Source: Gluconobacter morbifer G707
GTDB lineage: Bacteria; Pseudomonadota; Alphaproteobacteria; Acetobacterales; Acetobacteraceae
Length of the DNA stretch: 64,000 bases
Direction of reading: 5' to 3'
NCBI RefSeq assembly: GCF_000234355.1
Contig: NZ_AGQV01000001.1
Span: 682,001-746,000, forward strand
This document shows positions 44,600-53,622 of this stretch, one piece after another. Numbering within the stretch: position 1 is the stretch's first letter; each line of letters opens with the position of its first letter. The position numbers and the translations under genes were made by a program. Under the pieces are notes generated by a model that made no database searches, was not told where the DNA came from, and saw only the letters and a list, made by a program, of their open reading frames with translations.

Positions 44600-44646
44600 G
44601 CACTATATCTAGGGGTGTGGATGAAATTCATCGCTACATATGGCGT
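44600..44646 (+). promoter_or_regulatory. Tandem NrdR boxes upstream of nrdA
   Basis: Two 16-bp sites, GCACTATATCTAGGGG (44600-44615) and TCGCTACATATGGCGT (44631-44646), match the NrdR palindrome core CWAYATATNG-type sequence. Their cores are exactly 31 bases apart, the spacing of about three helical turns characteristic of NrdR operators. A perfect GATGAA-A-TTCATC palindrome lies between them. NrdR would repress nrdA when dATP is high. Confidence 0.75.
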
Positions 44647-44675
44647 GAATCGACATTCACAGCTCGTCCGGATTT

Positions 44676-44696
44676 GCAAGCAAACTCTTTGCTTGC
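44676..44696 (+). repeat. 9-bp perfect inverted repeat in the nrdA leader
   Basis: GCAAGCAAA and TTTGCTTGC are separated by CTC. The element lies 30 bases after the second NrdR box and 69 bases before the nrdA start. It could be an RNA hairpin in the leader or the binding site of a second regulator. The rest of the 340-base interval 44425-44764 shows nothing else clear. Confidence 0.6.
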
Positions 44697-44764
44697 GGGC
44701 GGGAGTGGAGTGGTGGAAATGAAGAACCACCAAACGGAAAATGATTGATGAAGCGGAGAGAGCC

Positions 44765-46741
44765 ATGAGCTTGCACGACGTGACGATGGACGCGCCCCAG
44801 AAGGCTGATCGCCCCCACGACGTGCGCCCTCCGCTGGATCACCCTGTGGAAGAGCCGCCTATTGCCAAGGGTGATGACACGACCGAACTGTTTGATGATG
44901 TCGTGCAGCTTCCGGGCCATTATGCTGTTAGGCTGAACCGGTCCCGCGATGAGCTGTTGACGGATTTCGGCAAGGCGACTCTCAACAACCGTTATCTGCT
45001 GCCGGGCGAATCCTATCAGGACCTGTTCGGCCGTGTCGCATCCTATTACGGCGCTGACGCAGGTCATGCGCAGCGCATCTATGATTACATTTCCCGCCAT
45101 TGGTTCATGCCCGCTACGCCGATCCTGTCCAACGGCGGCACCAGCCGCGGACTGCCGATTTCCTGCTTTCTGAACGAAGCCGAGGACAGTCTTGAGGGAA
45201 TCGTTGGTCTCTGGAACGAGAATGTCTGGCTGGCGTCCAAAGGCGGTGGAATCGGGTCCTACTGGGGCAATCTGCGGTCCATCGGCGAAAACATCGGCAA
45301 GAATGGCAAGACGTCAGGCGTGATCCCGTTCATCCGCGTGATGGACAGCCTGACGCTCGCCATTTCGCAGGGTTCCCTGCGTCGCGGATCGGCGGCTGTC
45401 TATCTGCCGGTCTGGCATCCGGAGATCGAGGAATTTGTGGAGATGCGCCGCCCGACCGGTGGCGACCCAAACCGCAAGGCGCTAAACCTCCATCATGGCG
45501 TGCTGGTAACCGACGCCTTCATGCGGGCTGTCGAGAATGACGAGGACTGGGCGCTTCTGTCTCCCAAGGATCACAGCACCATCCGCAAGGTTTCGGCCCG
45601 TGCGCTCTGGATCCGTATCCTTACCGCCCGCATGGAGCAGGGCGAGCCGTATGTGATCTATTCCGATCATGTGAACCGTGCGCGTCCCGAGCATCACAAG
45701 CTGGCCGGACTTGAGGTCAAGACGTCCAATCTCTGTGCAGAGATCACGTTGCCGACCGGGATTGACCATCACGGTAAAAACCGGACGGCCGTGTGCTGCC
45801 TGTCATCCCTCAATCTTGAGACATGGGACGAATGGAAGGACGATCCGCAGTTCATCACGGACGTCATGCTGTTCCTGGATAACGTGCTTCAGGATTTCAT
45901 CGACCGGGCGCCGGATGATATGGCGCGTGCCAAGTATGCAGCTGAGCGTGAACGTTCGGTCGGACTGGGCGTCATGGGGTTTCATTCCTTCCTTCAGGCC
46001 CGCATGATCCCGTTCGAGAGCGTGATGGCGAAGGTCTGGAACCGGAAGATCTTCCAGCATATCCGTACCCAGGCCGATGCGGCTTCCAAAAAACTGGCTG
46101 ATCTGCGCGGGCCGTGCCCTGATGCGAAGGAGTATGGCTTCAACGAGCGCTTCTCGCACAAGCTGGCCATCGCGCCGACGGCCTCCATTTCCATTATTAC
46201 GGGTAATGCGAGCCCGGGCATCGAGCCGATCAGCGCCAATGTCTTCCTGCAGAAGACGTTGTCCGGGTCTTTCTCCGTCCGGAACCGCCATCTGACAAAA
46301 CTGCTGGAAAAGCGCGGACAGAACACCGAAAAGGTCTGGTCGGCCATTACCTTGAACAAGGGGTCCGTGCAGAATCTGGATTTCCTGACGCAGGATGAAA
46401 AGGACGTTTTCAAAACGGCCTTTGAACTCGATCAGCGGTGGGTGGTGGACCATGCGGCCGATCGCGCGCCGTTCATCTGTCAGGCGCAGTCGGTCAACAT
46501 CTTCCTGCCAGCAGACGTGCATAAGCGTGATCTGCACCAGATCCATTATCAAGCGTGGAAGAAGGGACTGAAATCCCTCTATTACTGTCGCTCGCTTTCC
46601 ATCCAGCGGGCAGACGCCGTCTCTACACTGGCCTCCAAGAAAGACATCATGGAAGATGATGACACGACGGAAGCGCCCACCGCCGCTCCGCGGGCTCCGG
46701 TGTCGGGTGGCGATTATGAAGAGTGTCTTTCCTGTCAGTAA
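44765..46741 (+). CDS. nrdA: Class I ribonucleotide reductase, alpha subunit (no ATP cone)
   Basis: A 658-residue catalytic subunit reducing ribonucleoside diphosphates. Active-site features are C134 (LPISCFLN), NLCAE with its Asn, Cys and Glu, the radical-chain Tyr pair in LKSLYYCRS and a C-terminal redox CLSC. The protein reaches the catalytic barrel within about 60 residues and lacks the N-terminal ATP-cone (V-x-K-R-D-G) that mediates dATP inhibition. The first 40 residues are charged and variable. ATG 44765 has GGAGAG 5-6 bases upstream, better than ATG 44741. NrdR boxes lie upstream; nrdB follows after 308 bases. Confidence 0.93.
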   Translation: MSLHDVTMDAPQKADRPHDVRPPLDHPVEEPPIAKGDDTTELFDDVVQLPGHYAVRLNRSRDELLTDFGKATLNNRYLLPGESYQDLFGRVASYYGADAGHAQRIYDYISRHWFMPATPILSNGGTSRGLPISCFLNEAEDSLEGIVGLWNENVWLASKGGGIGSYWGNLRSIGENIGKNGKTSGVIPFIRVMDSLTLAISQGSLRRGSAAVYLPVWHPEIEEFVEMRRPTGGDPNRKALNLHHGVLVTDAFMRAVENDEDWALLSPKDHSTIRKVSARALWIRILTARMEQGEPYVIYSDHVNRARPEHHKLAGLEVKTSNLCAEITLPTGIDHHGKNRTAVCCLSSLNLETWDEWKDDPQFITDVMLFLDNVLQDFIDRAPDDMARAKYAAERERSVGLGVMGFHSFLQARMIPFESVMAKVWNRKIFQHIRTQADAASKKLADLRGPCPDAKEYGFNERFSHKLAIAPTASISIITGNASPGIEPISANVFLQKTLSGSFSVRNRHLTKLLEKRGQNTEKVWSAITLNKGSVQNLDFLTQDEKDVFKTAFELDQRWVVDHAADRAPFICQAQSVNIFLPADVHKRDLHQIHYQAWKKGLKSLYYCRSLSIQRADAVSTLASKKDIMEDDDTTEAPTAAPRAPVSGGDYEECLSCQ

Positions 46742-47049
46742 GGCGATGTAACCTTTTATTCGGTCAGTGCGGAAAACAGCTTTCTCCTGTATGGGGGAGG
46801 GCTGTTTTCTGCTGTCTGCGTATTTGCATGGCATGAAAATAAAAACGGTTTCCACACCCAGCTGACAGATGACGTGATGCATTTGCAGCGATATGATCCC
46901 CGCCCAAATCTGGCGACGTTCGGGAGAGCTTCTCCTGAGCAATCGTCATGGCGGAAAATGCAAAAAAAACGCGGCTTGCTGGCAGATCAGGATGTTCCGG
47001 GAATGGAGGATCAGATCACCGCGAGTCGGGTTCCAGAGGAAACAAGGTC
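46742..47049 (+). other. 308-base nrdA-nrdB spacer
   Basis: No gene is supported here. The spacer holds a hairpin just after nrdA (46772-46809) and an AT-richer stretch around 46830-46860 that could carry a separate nrdB promoter. I looked for a third NrdR box and saw none. Confidence 0.5.
46772..46810 (+). terminator. Terminator-like hairpin after nrdA
   Basis: GAAAACAGC pairs with GCTGTTTTC. Inside the loop CTCC can pair with GGAG, giving a longer stem. The T residues are within the 3' arm and only one follows, so read-through into nrdB may be substantial. Confidence 0.6.
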
Positions 47050-48075
47050 ATGAGCAATCCGACCCCGAATGCTGGTGAGACTCCAGCCGCCGAGCCGCAC
47101 TATGACCTAATGACGTCCAATCCGGTCTACAAACCCTTCCGTTACCCATGGGCCTATGATGCATGGCTGACGCAGCAGCGCCTGCACTGGCTGCCGGAAG
47201 AAGTGCCTCTGGCCGATGATGTGAAGGACTGGCACCGGACTCTGACCGAAGCCGAGCGTCATCTGGTGACGCAGATCTTCCGTTTCTTCACGCAGTCGGA
47301 CGTGGAGGTGAACTCCGCGTACATGAAATATTACAGCCAGGTCTTTAAACCGACCGAAGTGCTGATGATGCTGTCGTGTTTCTCGAACATCGAGACGATT
47401 CACATCGCGGCCTATTCGCATCTTCTCGATACGATCGGGATGCCGGAAACCGAATATTCCGCGTTCCTGAAGTACAAGGAGATGAAGGACAAGTACGATT
47501 TCATGCAGTCGTTCAATATCAACGACAAGCGTGAGATCGCCAAGACGATGGCGGCTTTCGGGGCCTTCATGGAAGGGCTTCAGCTTTTCGCATCCTTCGC
47601 GATCCTTCTGAATTTCCCGCGATTCAACAAGCTCAAGGGCATGGGACAGATCGTGTCCTGGTCAGTGCGCGACGAGACGCTGCACTGCCTGTCCATGATC
47701 CGGCTGTTCCGCACGTTCATTCGCGAAAACCCTGAACTCTGGACGCCGGAGTTCCGCGAGGAACTGACGCAGATCTGCCGCACGACGGTCGAGCATGAGG
47801 ACGCGTTCATCGACCTGTGCTTCGAAATGGGGCCGGTTGAAGGCCTGACGGCGCAGGACGTGAAGAACTACATCCGCTTCATTGCCGATCGGCGCCTGAC
47901 GCAGCTTGGCCTCGATCCGGTTTACGGGGAGGAGGACAATCCGCTCCCGTGGATCGACCACATGCTGAATGCCGTGGAACACGCCAATTTCTTCGAGAAC
48001 CGTTCGACGGAATATTCCCGCGCCTCCACGTCCGGCACGTGGGAAGAAGCCTTTGAAGACAGCGTGTTCGAGTAA
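47050..48075 (+). CDS. nrdB: Class Ia ribonucleotide reductase, beta subunit
   Basis: A 341-residue ferritin-like radical-generating subunit. The residues fall at familiar numbers: D84, E115 and H118 (IETIHI) bind the first iron, Y122 (AAYSHLL) is the radical tyrosine, and E175, E209 and H212 (RDETLHCL) complete the metal site. No ATP-cone is present in this subunit either. ATG 47050 has AAGG upstream and starts close to the conserved region; an in-frame ATG at 46948 would add 34 non-conserved residues. Confidence 0.94.
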   Translation: MSNPTPNAGETPAAEPHYDLMTSNPVYKPFRYPWAYDAWLTQQRLHWLPEEVPLADDVKDWHRTLTEAERHLVTQIFRFFTQSDVEVNSAYMKYYSQVFKPTEVLMMLSCFSNIETIHIAAYSHLLDTIGMPETEYSAFLKYKEMKDKYDFMQSFNINDKREIAKTMAAFGAFMEGLQLFASFAILLNFPRFNKLKGMGQIVSWSVRDETLHCLSMIRLFRTFIRENPELWTPEFREELTQICRTTVEHEDAFIDLCFEMGPVEGLTAQDVKNYIRFIADRRLTQLGLDPVYGEEDNPLPWIDHMLNAVEHANFFENRSTEYSRASTSGTWEEAFEDSVFE

Positions 48076-48088
48076 CACGGCAGGGAGG

Positions 48089-48931
48089 TCAGGTCTCTGG
48101 CAGGGCCTCTCCGTCACGCAGGACACGATTGGCAGCTTCGGTAAAACCGCCATCCGTTTTGTGCAGGACCAGTCCGGATCGCAGGCGGAAAATGCCCCGG
48201 CCACCATGGATGGCCCGGATCAGTACCAGTTTCGCTTCGCGGCCCTGTTTGGGCCAGAACGGGTAAAGCTGAATTGATCCGCAACCATTCTCCAGCAATG
48301 TATGGCAGGCCCTGTCAGCGCCCCCGGCTGACAGCACGAACGTCAGCGTTCCTCCCGGTAGCACCCATTTCGTCAATGTGCGGATCCAGTCCTCTGGGTT
48401 CGTCTCTGCGGCATTCATGGCGAGACGCCGGAGTCTGTCGGGGGACGGGGTGCCTTTCGGACTGTGCCATGGCGGGTTGGCCATCACGTGATGGAAGCGG
48501 CCATTCACCGTAGGTGTCAGATCCCGCAGGCTTTTTGGAAGATCGGGCAGGTGGGCCTGCACGACCTGAAGCCGTGTTGCGGGCAGGGAGATGCGGTTGC
48601 TTTCAAAATTATGCTCTGCCAGCGCAACCGTGGCCGTGTCCTGTTCGAGACCGACTCCATGAATGCCGGGAATACGTCGTGCCAGGCACAGGAGTGCGGC
48701 GCCTGCGCCACACCCGCCTTCGAGAATGCTTTCGCCAGCCCGCGCCGGAACGGCAGCAGCCATCAGTACGGGCTCCAGCCCCGTGCGATAGCCGCCAGTG
48801 AACTGTCGGTAATGCAGCTCTCCGCCAAGGAGAAAGCCATCCTGACAGGAGGACGGACCGGCAGAAGAGGAATGGGGTGAAAGCTTCTTACCGGGCTGCA
48901 ATGGGTTGACCACCTTCCTGCTGCCGCTCAT
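48089..48931 (-). CDS. tRNA1(Val) A37 N6-methyltransferase-like protein
   Basis: A 280-residue class I methyltransferase with the N6-adenine or amino-group catalytic motif NPPW (MANPPWHSP) and SAM loop LEGGCGAGAALLCLA. The alphaproteobacterial TrmN6 N-terminus is present (DGFLLGGELHYRQFTGGYRTGLEPVLMAA). It probably modifies A37 of tRNA1(Val), though a few relatives act elsewhere. About 30 non-conserved residues precede the domain. It lies divergent from the prenyl synthase gene, a common alphaproteobacterial pairing. Confidence 0.86.
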   Translation of the reverse strand: MSGSRKVVNPLQPGKKLSPHSSSAGPSSCQDGFLLGGELHYRQFTGGYRTGLEPVLMAAAVPARAGESILEGGCGAGAALLCLARRIPGIHGVGLEQDTATVALAEHNFESNRISLPATRLQVVQAHLPDLPKSLRDLTPTVNGRFHHVMANPPWHSPKGTPSPDRLRRLAMNAAETNPEDWIRTLTKWVLPGGTLTFVLSAGGADRACHTLLENGCGSIQLYPFWPKQGREAKLVLIRAIHGGRGIFRLRSGLVLHKTDGGFTEAANRVLRDGEALPET

Positions 48932-49076
48932 ATGGTCTTTCCAATTTGTCGTCCGGCGTTACATGGCCCGTTCGTCTTTCCGAACAGGAGAAGAACGGGG
49001 GATACGCCACATCATATCGTGCCTGCCTGTTCCTGGGCCAGTCCCGGGATACATGTGGGAACAGGAGTAAAGACCC

Positions 49077-50132
49077 TTGGATTCTGCCGCCCCGGACGCT
49101 GCCGTAACCGTCGATAAAGCTGTGGTTAAGGGTGCGGCAGGCGAAAGTGCCTTGTCCGCGCTCTCGGCTTATCTCGAACAGGACATGCAGGCCTGCAACC
49201 GCGCCATCATTGCGCGGATGGAGAGCCCGGTCCCTCTGATCCCCCAGCTTGGTGCGCATCTCGTAGCGGCCGGCGGCAAACGTCTGCGTCCTCTCCTGAC
49301 GCTCGCTTCGGCCCGTCTGTGCGGTTACGAACCGGGCCCTGATCATCAGCGTCATGTCGGTCTCGCCGCCTGCGTGGAGTTCATCCACACGGCAACGCTG
49401 CTGCATGATGACGTCGTGGATGAAAGTACGCTGCGTCGTGGTCTGGCATCTGCCAACGCGGTTTTTGGCAACAAGGCGTCCGTATTAGTGGGGGATTTCC
49501 TTTTCGCCCGGTCGTTCCAGCTGATGACGGCGGATGGCTCGCTCAAGGTCATGGCCATCCTCTCCGATGCCTCCGCGACCATCGCCGAAGGCGAAGTGCT
49601 GCAGATGGTCGTGCAGAATGACCTCTCCACTCCGATCGACCGTTATCTTGAAGTTATTCACGGTAAGACAGCGGCCTTGTTCGCGGCGGCCTGCCGCGTC
49701 GGGGCCGTGGTGGCCGGGCGCTCGGAAGAGGTGGAAGAGGCGCTCGACAGTTTCGGTAATAATCTCGGGATGGCTTTCCAGCTCGTGGATGATGCCCTTG
49801 ATTACGCGGCCGACCAGCAGATTCTGGGCAAGACGGTCGGGGATGACATGCGTGAAGGCAAGATCACGCTTCCCGTCCTCGCCGCCTATGAAGCCGGCTC
49901 CCCTGAAGACCGGGCATTCTGGGAGCGCGTGATCGAAAAAGGCGAGCAGACGGATGAAGACCTGCCGCACGCGCTGAACCTGATTGCAAAGACGGGCGCC
50001 ATCGCTACCACCATCACCCGTGCCCAGACCTATGCGGACGCGGCCGTGAAGGCGCTTTCCATTTTCCCGGACAGTGAACTTCGTCGTCTGCTGATCGAGA
50101 CGGTCCAGTTTACGGTTGATCGCGCTCGCTGA
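49077..50132 (+). CDS. ddsA: Polyprenyl (probably decaprenyl) diphosphate synthase
   Basis: A 351-residue trans-prenyltransferase that makes the side chain of ubiquinone. First Asp-rich motif HDDVVDEST (D111, D112, D115), second QLVDDALDY, and GGKRLRPLL binds IPP. Gluconobacter and relatives contain ubiquinone-10, and a decaprenyl synthase of this type is known from Gluconobacter suboxydans, hence the symbol; chain length is not readable from sequence. Start is TTG 49077 with AGGAG 8-9 bases upstream. It supplies UbiA. Confidence 0.9.
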   Translation: MDSAAPDAAVTVDKAVVKGAAGESALSALSAYLEQDMQACNRAIIARMESPVPLIPQLGAHLVAAGGKRLRPLLTLASARLCGYEPGPDHQRHVGLAACVEFIHTATLLHDDVVDESTLRRGLASANAVFGNKASVLVGDFLFARSFQLMTADGSLKVMAILSDASATIAEGEVLQMVVQNDLSTPIDRYLEVIHGKTAALFAAACRVGAVVAGRSEEVEEALDSFGNNLGMAFQLVDDALDYAADQQILGKTVGDDMREGKITLPVLAAYEAGSPEDRAFWERVIEKGEQTDEDLPHALNLIAKTGAIATTITRAQTYADAAVKALSIFPDSELRRLLIETVQFTVDRAR

Positions 50133-50158
50133 GGCCAGACAGGACGTCAGTGAACCGG

Positions 50159-50195
50159 AAAGCCTCCACATCTTCGGAAGATGTGGAGGCTTTTT
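50159..50195 (+). terminator. Strong intrinsic terminator after ddsA
   Basis: AAAGCCTCCACATCTT pairs perfectly with AAGATGTGGAGGCTTT around CGG, continuing into TT. It lies between the convergent ddsA and murI and can serve both. Confidence 0.92.
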
Positions 50196-50200
50196 GCATT

Positions 50201-51028
50201 TCAGAGGCTTGGTTGAAGATCGAAGCTTTCGATCAATGAGAAACCAAGCCGCTGGACTGCCCGTTGCAGTCGCGCAGGACCATCCGGCAGGCGCGTCATC
50301 AAAAGGCGTACAGGACGGATGGGATGATTGTGCGTCGGGCATGTCCGCAGGACGCTGTCTACCTGCCGGGCGACGGCAGGCGCCGGATCGAGCCATGTCA
50401 GTCCGGCGGGCGCAAGACGGGAGAAATCGGGCATCAGGAAAGTATAATGGGTGCAGCCAAGTCCGATGGTGTCGATCTTTCCGCCGTCAGGCTGGCTGAA
50501 CAGGCAGTCCAGTTCCCGCAGGATGTCCGCTTCTTCCAGCGGTTCTTCCAGAAAGGCCCGTTCCGCAAGGTCCGCCAGTCCCCGAGCTCCATGCGTAATG
50601 AGGCGGCAATCCGGTGCAAAACTGCGATGAAGGTCCTGGATATAGGGCCGCCGGGCCGTGGCTGAGGTGGAGAGCAGGCCGATAACCCGACTTGTGGAAA
50701 CACGCCCGGCCCAGCGGATGGGTGGCACGCATCCCACGACGGGCACGGTCAGACGCTCCCGCAGGCGCGGCAGGGCGATTGTACTGGCTGTATTGCAGGC
50801 AATGACCACGATATCCGGCTGAAGCCGCCGGGTAGCAGCGTCCAGCAGGGTGACGATCCGTTCAGTCAGGGGACCATCAGGCTGTTCTCCATAAGGAAAC
50901 AGCGCCGTATCGGCCAGATAGTCGATGTGCAGGTCAGGCCTGAGATCGCGCAGGGCCTGCACGACGCCCATTCCCCCGATGCCCGAGTCAAAGACCAGGC
51001 ATCGGGGGGCGGAAGGGCCCTGCGCCAT
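50201..51028 (-). CDS. murI: Glutamate racemase
   Basis: A 275-residue cofactor-independent racemase supplying D-glutamate for peptidoglycan. FDSGIGGMGV contains the substrate-binding Asp and Ser, ADTALFPYG follows, and the two catalytic cysteines are in IACNTAST and GLGCTHY. Its start overlaps the pyrE stop by one base (TGATG). Confidence 0.95.
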   Translation of the reverse strand: MAQGPSAPRCLVFDSGIGGMGVVQALRDLRPDLHIDYLADTALFPYGEQPDGPLTERIVTLLDAATRRLQPDIVVIACNTASTIALPRLRERLTVPVVGCVPPIRWAGRVSTSRVIGLLSTSATARRPYIQDLHRSFAPDCRLITHGARGLADLAERAFLEEPLEEADILRELDCLFSQPDGGKIDTIGLGCTHYTFLMPDFSRLAPAGLTWLDPAPAVARQVDSVLRTCPTHNHPIRPVRLLMTRLPDGPARLQRAVQRLGFSLIESFDLQPSL

Positions 51029-51774
51029 CAGCCCTCGGCTTTCGCCTTGAGGGCAAGGGCCTCTTCAGCGCTGCTTACGCCGCCATGCTTCTGCGACCAG
51101 CCGCAGGGATCTTCAAGGAAACGCCGGACTTCGGCGCTGTCTTTTTCCGAGAAATAGTTTCCGTCCGCACAGGCTTCCAGCACATCCCACCAGGTGCACA
51201 GGGAATGCAGGCTGATGTCCATGTCCGCCAGGGTTTTGTGCGCACCGGGGAAGACACCGTAAAAGAAAACAACAAAGGTGTGGTTCACGATGGCGCCGGC
51301 TTCACGCAGGGCCTTGGCGAATCGGATCTTGGAGGCACCATCCGTCGTCAGATCCTCAACGAGAAGCGTACGCATGCCATCGGGGACATCGCCTTCGATC
51401 TGGGCATTGCGACCGAAACCCTTGGGCTTTTTACGGACATAGGCCATTGGCGTCATCATGCGGTCCGCAATCCAGGCGGCGAACGGAATGCCCGCCGTCT
51501 CGCCACCCACAACGGCGTCGATGCTTTCGTATCCGATATGACGGCCAATCTTCTCGACGGCCAGTTCCATGATCTTCGTCCGTGCGCGCGGGAAGAAAAT
51601 GATCTTGCGGCAGTCGATATAGACAGGGGACTTCCATCCGGACGTCAGGGTATAGGGGTCTTCCGGCCGGAAATTGATGGCCTTGATTTCCAGCAGAATG
51701 CGTGCGGTGGTCAGGGCTGCGTCCCGGTCCCACTGGGTCCGGCCTGCCATCGGGCTTTCGCCAAGCTGTGTCAT
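51028..51774 (-). CDS. pyrE: Orotate phosphoribosyltransferase
   Basis: A 248-residue enzyme adding orotate to PRPP, the fifth step of UMP synthesis. VYIDCRKIIFFPRAR, GGETAGIPFAAWIADRM and the PRPP-binding LLVEDLTTDGASK are clear. The C-terminal stretch of about 50 residues (CTWWDVLEACADGNYFSEKD) is longer than the E. coli enzyme and typical of an alphaproteobacterial subtype. ATG 51774 has GGAGAG 6 bases upstream; the long upstream in-frame extension is not coding. Coupled to murI. Confidence 0.95.
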   Translation of the reverse strand: MTQLGESPMAGRTQWDRDAALTTARILLEIKAINFRPEDPYTLTSGWKSPVYIDCRKIIFFPRARTKIMELAVEKIGRHIGYESIDAVVGGETAGIPFAAWIADRMMTPMAYVRKKPKGFGRNAQIEGDVPDGMRTLLVEDLTTDGASKIRFAKALREAGAIVNHTFVVFFYGVFPGAHKTLADMDISLHSLCTWWDVLEACADGNYFSEKDSAEVRRFLEDPCGWSQKHGGVSSAEEALALKAKAEG

Positions 51775-51889
51775 GATACTCTCCACTGACGTCGTTTTCC
51801 GTGATTTACCGGGCCGCTGTGGCAAAGGGTAGGGGCAATTTCGCTGCATGGCCCGGTTGTTGTGGTTCGAGGGCTCCAGAGATGCTAAC

Positions 51890-51950
51890 TTGTGCTTGCA
51901 TGAAGGAGCGGCTCCTTCTAATGACAGATATCGATTTTCATTCTCATTTA
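51890..51950 (+). promoter_or_regulatory. Promoter with palindromic spacer and Fur-like site
   Basis: TTGCAT (51896-51901) is followed by the 17-base palindrome GAAGGAGC-G-GCTCCTTC (51902-51918). A good -10 TCTAAT (51917-51922) ends it, giving a 15-base spacer. Directly downstream the minus strand reads AATGAGAATGAAAATCGAT (51948-51930), repeats of GAGAAT/GAAAAT like a Fur box. Together these suggest regulated expression of the small gene at 51965. Confidence 0.4.
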
Positions 51951-51964
51951 CGGCAGGACCATCA

Positions 51965-52201
51965 GTGAGCATCGAGACCAGCCGGATCGGCCGGAAATGC
52001 GAACGCGCCGTTGTAACGGCCTATCAGGAACTGAAGGACGTCGGGCAGCCAGACATGCAGGCCTTTGCAGCATGCACCACGCTGTATCGCATCCATCATC
52101 CTGAATCCTCCCTGACGGAAGCCCGCCGCCTGGTGGCGGAATGGATCGATCATCATGTCGTCCGTCAGGCCAAGGGGCAGACGCGGGGCTGCGACTGCTG
52201 A
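51965..52201 (+). CDS. Small conserved-looking hypothetical protein, 78 aa
   Basis: A 78-residue soluble protein starting with GTG 51965, which has AGGA 7 bases upstream. It is helical, contains YRIHHPESSLTEARRLVAEWIDHH and ends with GCDC, so cysteines at both ends (KCERAV, AACTT, GCDC) might hold a metal. A reading from ATG 51848 would add a tail that looks non-coding. I do not recognise the family. Its upstream region carries the palindrome and Fur-like element; it is divergent from pyrE and convergent with gltA. Confidence 0.65.
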   Translation: MSIETSRIGRKCERAVVTAYQELKDVGQPDMQAFAACTTLYRIHHPESSLTEARRLVAEWIDHHVVRQAKGQTRGCDC

Positions 52202-52210
52202 TTTTCCGGA

Positions 52211-52231
52211 AGCGGGGCGTTCAGCCCCGCT
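52211..52231. terminator. Hairpin overlapping the gltA 3' end
   Basis: AGCGGGGC pairs perfectly with GCCCCGCT around a five-base loop. It covers the last gltA codons and the gap to the small gene, and likely terminates one or both convergent transcripts. No T run is present. Confidence 0.55.
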
Positions 52232-53516
52232 CGCTCATCGGTACAAATTTCCGCTCTGGCTGGCCGATATAAAGCTGGCGCGGCCGGTTGATCCGTGCAG
52301 ACGGATCCTCAATCATCTCTTTCCATTGACTGACCCACCCCACAGTGCGCGCAACTGCGAACAGCACAGTGAACATGCTTGTGGGAATTCCCAGCGCCTT
52401 CAGGATCAGCCCTGAATAGAAATCGACATTTGGGTAGAGTTTGCGACTGACGAAATAATCGTCCTCGGTCGCCACTTTTTCCAGCTCCATGGCCAGATCG
52501 AGCAGGGGGTCACGCTCCAGCCCCAGTTCCTCGATGACTTCATGACAGGTCGCCTGAAGGATTTTGGCGCGGGGATCGAAATTCTTGTAGACGCGATGGC
52601 CGAACCCCATGAGGCGCACGCCGGAGTTCCTGTCTTTCACCTTTTCAAGGAAAGCAGGAATGCCTTCCCGGCTACCGATGGACTGAAGCATGTTGAGCGC
52701 GGCTTCATTGGCACCACCATGCGCCGGTCCCCATAGGGCCGCGATACCTGCGGAAATGCAGGCATAGGGATTGGCGCCGGTCGAACCGACGAGGCGGACG
52801 GTCGTGGTGGACGCGTTCTGCTCGTGATCTGCATGGAGCAGCAGGATACGATCCATGGCGCGGGCCAGAACCGGATTGACGCGGTAATGGTTGCCCGGCC
52901 GGGCAAATAACATGTGCAGGAAGTTCTCGGAAAAGGACATTTCCTCATCCGGGTAAATGAACGGCTCCCCGATCGAGTATTTATAGGCCCATGCGGCAAT
53001 GGTCGGGACCTTGGCGATCAGGCGGCGGGCCGACAGATCACGCGTGGCAGGCTGCGAGATGTCCAAACCATCATGATAAAAGGCCGAAAGCGCTCCAACG
53101 GTGCCGCACAGGATGGCCATGGGATGGGCGTCACGACGAAAGCCGTTGAAGAAATTCCGGATCTGTTCGTTCAGAAGCCGATGGGTGTTCATGTTGGTGC
53201 GGAACACCTGATACTCGTCGGTGGTCGGCAGTTCTCCGTACAGCAGGAGATAGGCCGTTTCCGTAAAGCTGGCGTTGAGCGCCAGTTCCTCAATGGGATA
53301 ACCGCGATGCAGCAGGATACCTTTGTCGCCATCGATATAGGTGATGCTGCTTGTGCAGGTGGCTGTCCCACCCAAGCCGGGATCGAAGGAAAACAGCCCG
53401 GTTTTCTGCGGCAGGGTTCGCAGATCAATGACATCGGGACCGATCGTTCCGCTGAGAACGGGGAAATCGTCGCAGTGGGACTCTGATGTAAGTCTGACGG
53501 AACGAGATTCGGTCAT
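52221..53516 (-). CDS. gltA: Citrate synthase
   Basis: A 431-residue type II (hexameric, NADH-sensitive class) citrate synthase condensing oxaloacetate and acetyl-CoA. Catalytic residues are in [11 protein letters not shown] (His), [13 protein letters not shown] (His and Asp). An N-terminal beta domain ([30 protein letters not shown]) is intact. In acetic acid bacteria the cycle is often incomplete, so it may mainly feed glutamate synthesis; that is inference. Confidence 0.97.
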   Translation of the reverse strand: MTESRSVRLTSESHCDDFPVLSGTIGPDVIDLRTLPQKTGLFSFDPGLGGTATCTSSITYIDGDKGILLHRGYPIEELALNASFTETAYLLLYGELPTTDEYQVFRTNMNTHRLLNEQIRNFFNGFRRDAHPMAILCGTVGALSAFYHDGLDISQPATRDLSARRLIAKVPTIAAWAYKYSIGEPFIYPDEEMSFSENFLHMLFARPGNHYRVNPVLARAMDRILLLHADHEQNASTTTVRLVGSTGANPYACISAGIAALWGPAHGGANEAALNMLQSIGSREGIPAFLEKVKDRNSGVRLMGFGHRVYKNFDPRAKILQATCHEVIEELGLERDPLLDLAMELEKVATEDDYFVSRKLYPNVDFYSGLILKALGIPTSMFTVLFAVARTVGWVSQWKEMIEDPSARINRPRQLYIGQPERKFVPMSERG

Positions 53517-53622
53517 GTCGTGTCATTTACCTGTCGTGCAAGGATATTTCCCCAAGTGTGGGAAAAATGTTTTTTTCTGTCCAGAGCAGAGCGCTATTCA
53601 CCTCATTTCCTGAGGAGAAAAG

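Noticed and set aside
46893-47078. 61-codon frame in the nrdA-nrdB spacer
   Set aside because: Runs into nrdB in another frame, no motif; spacer has no gene support.
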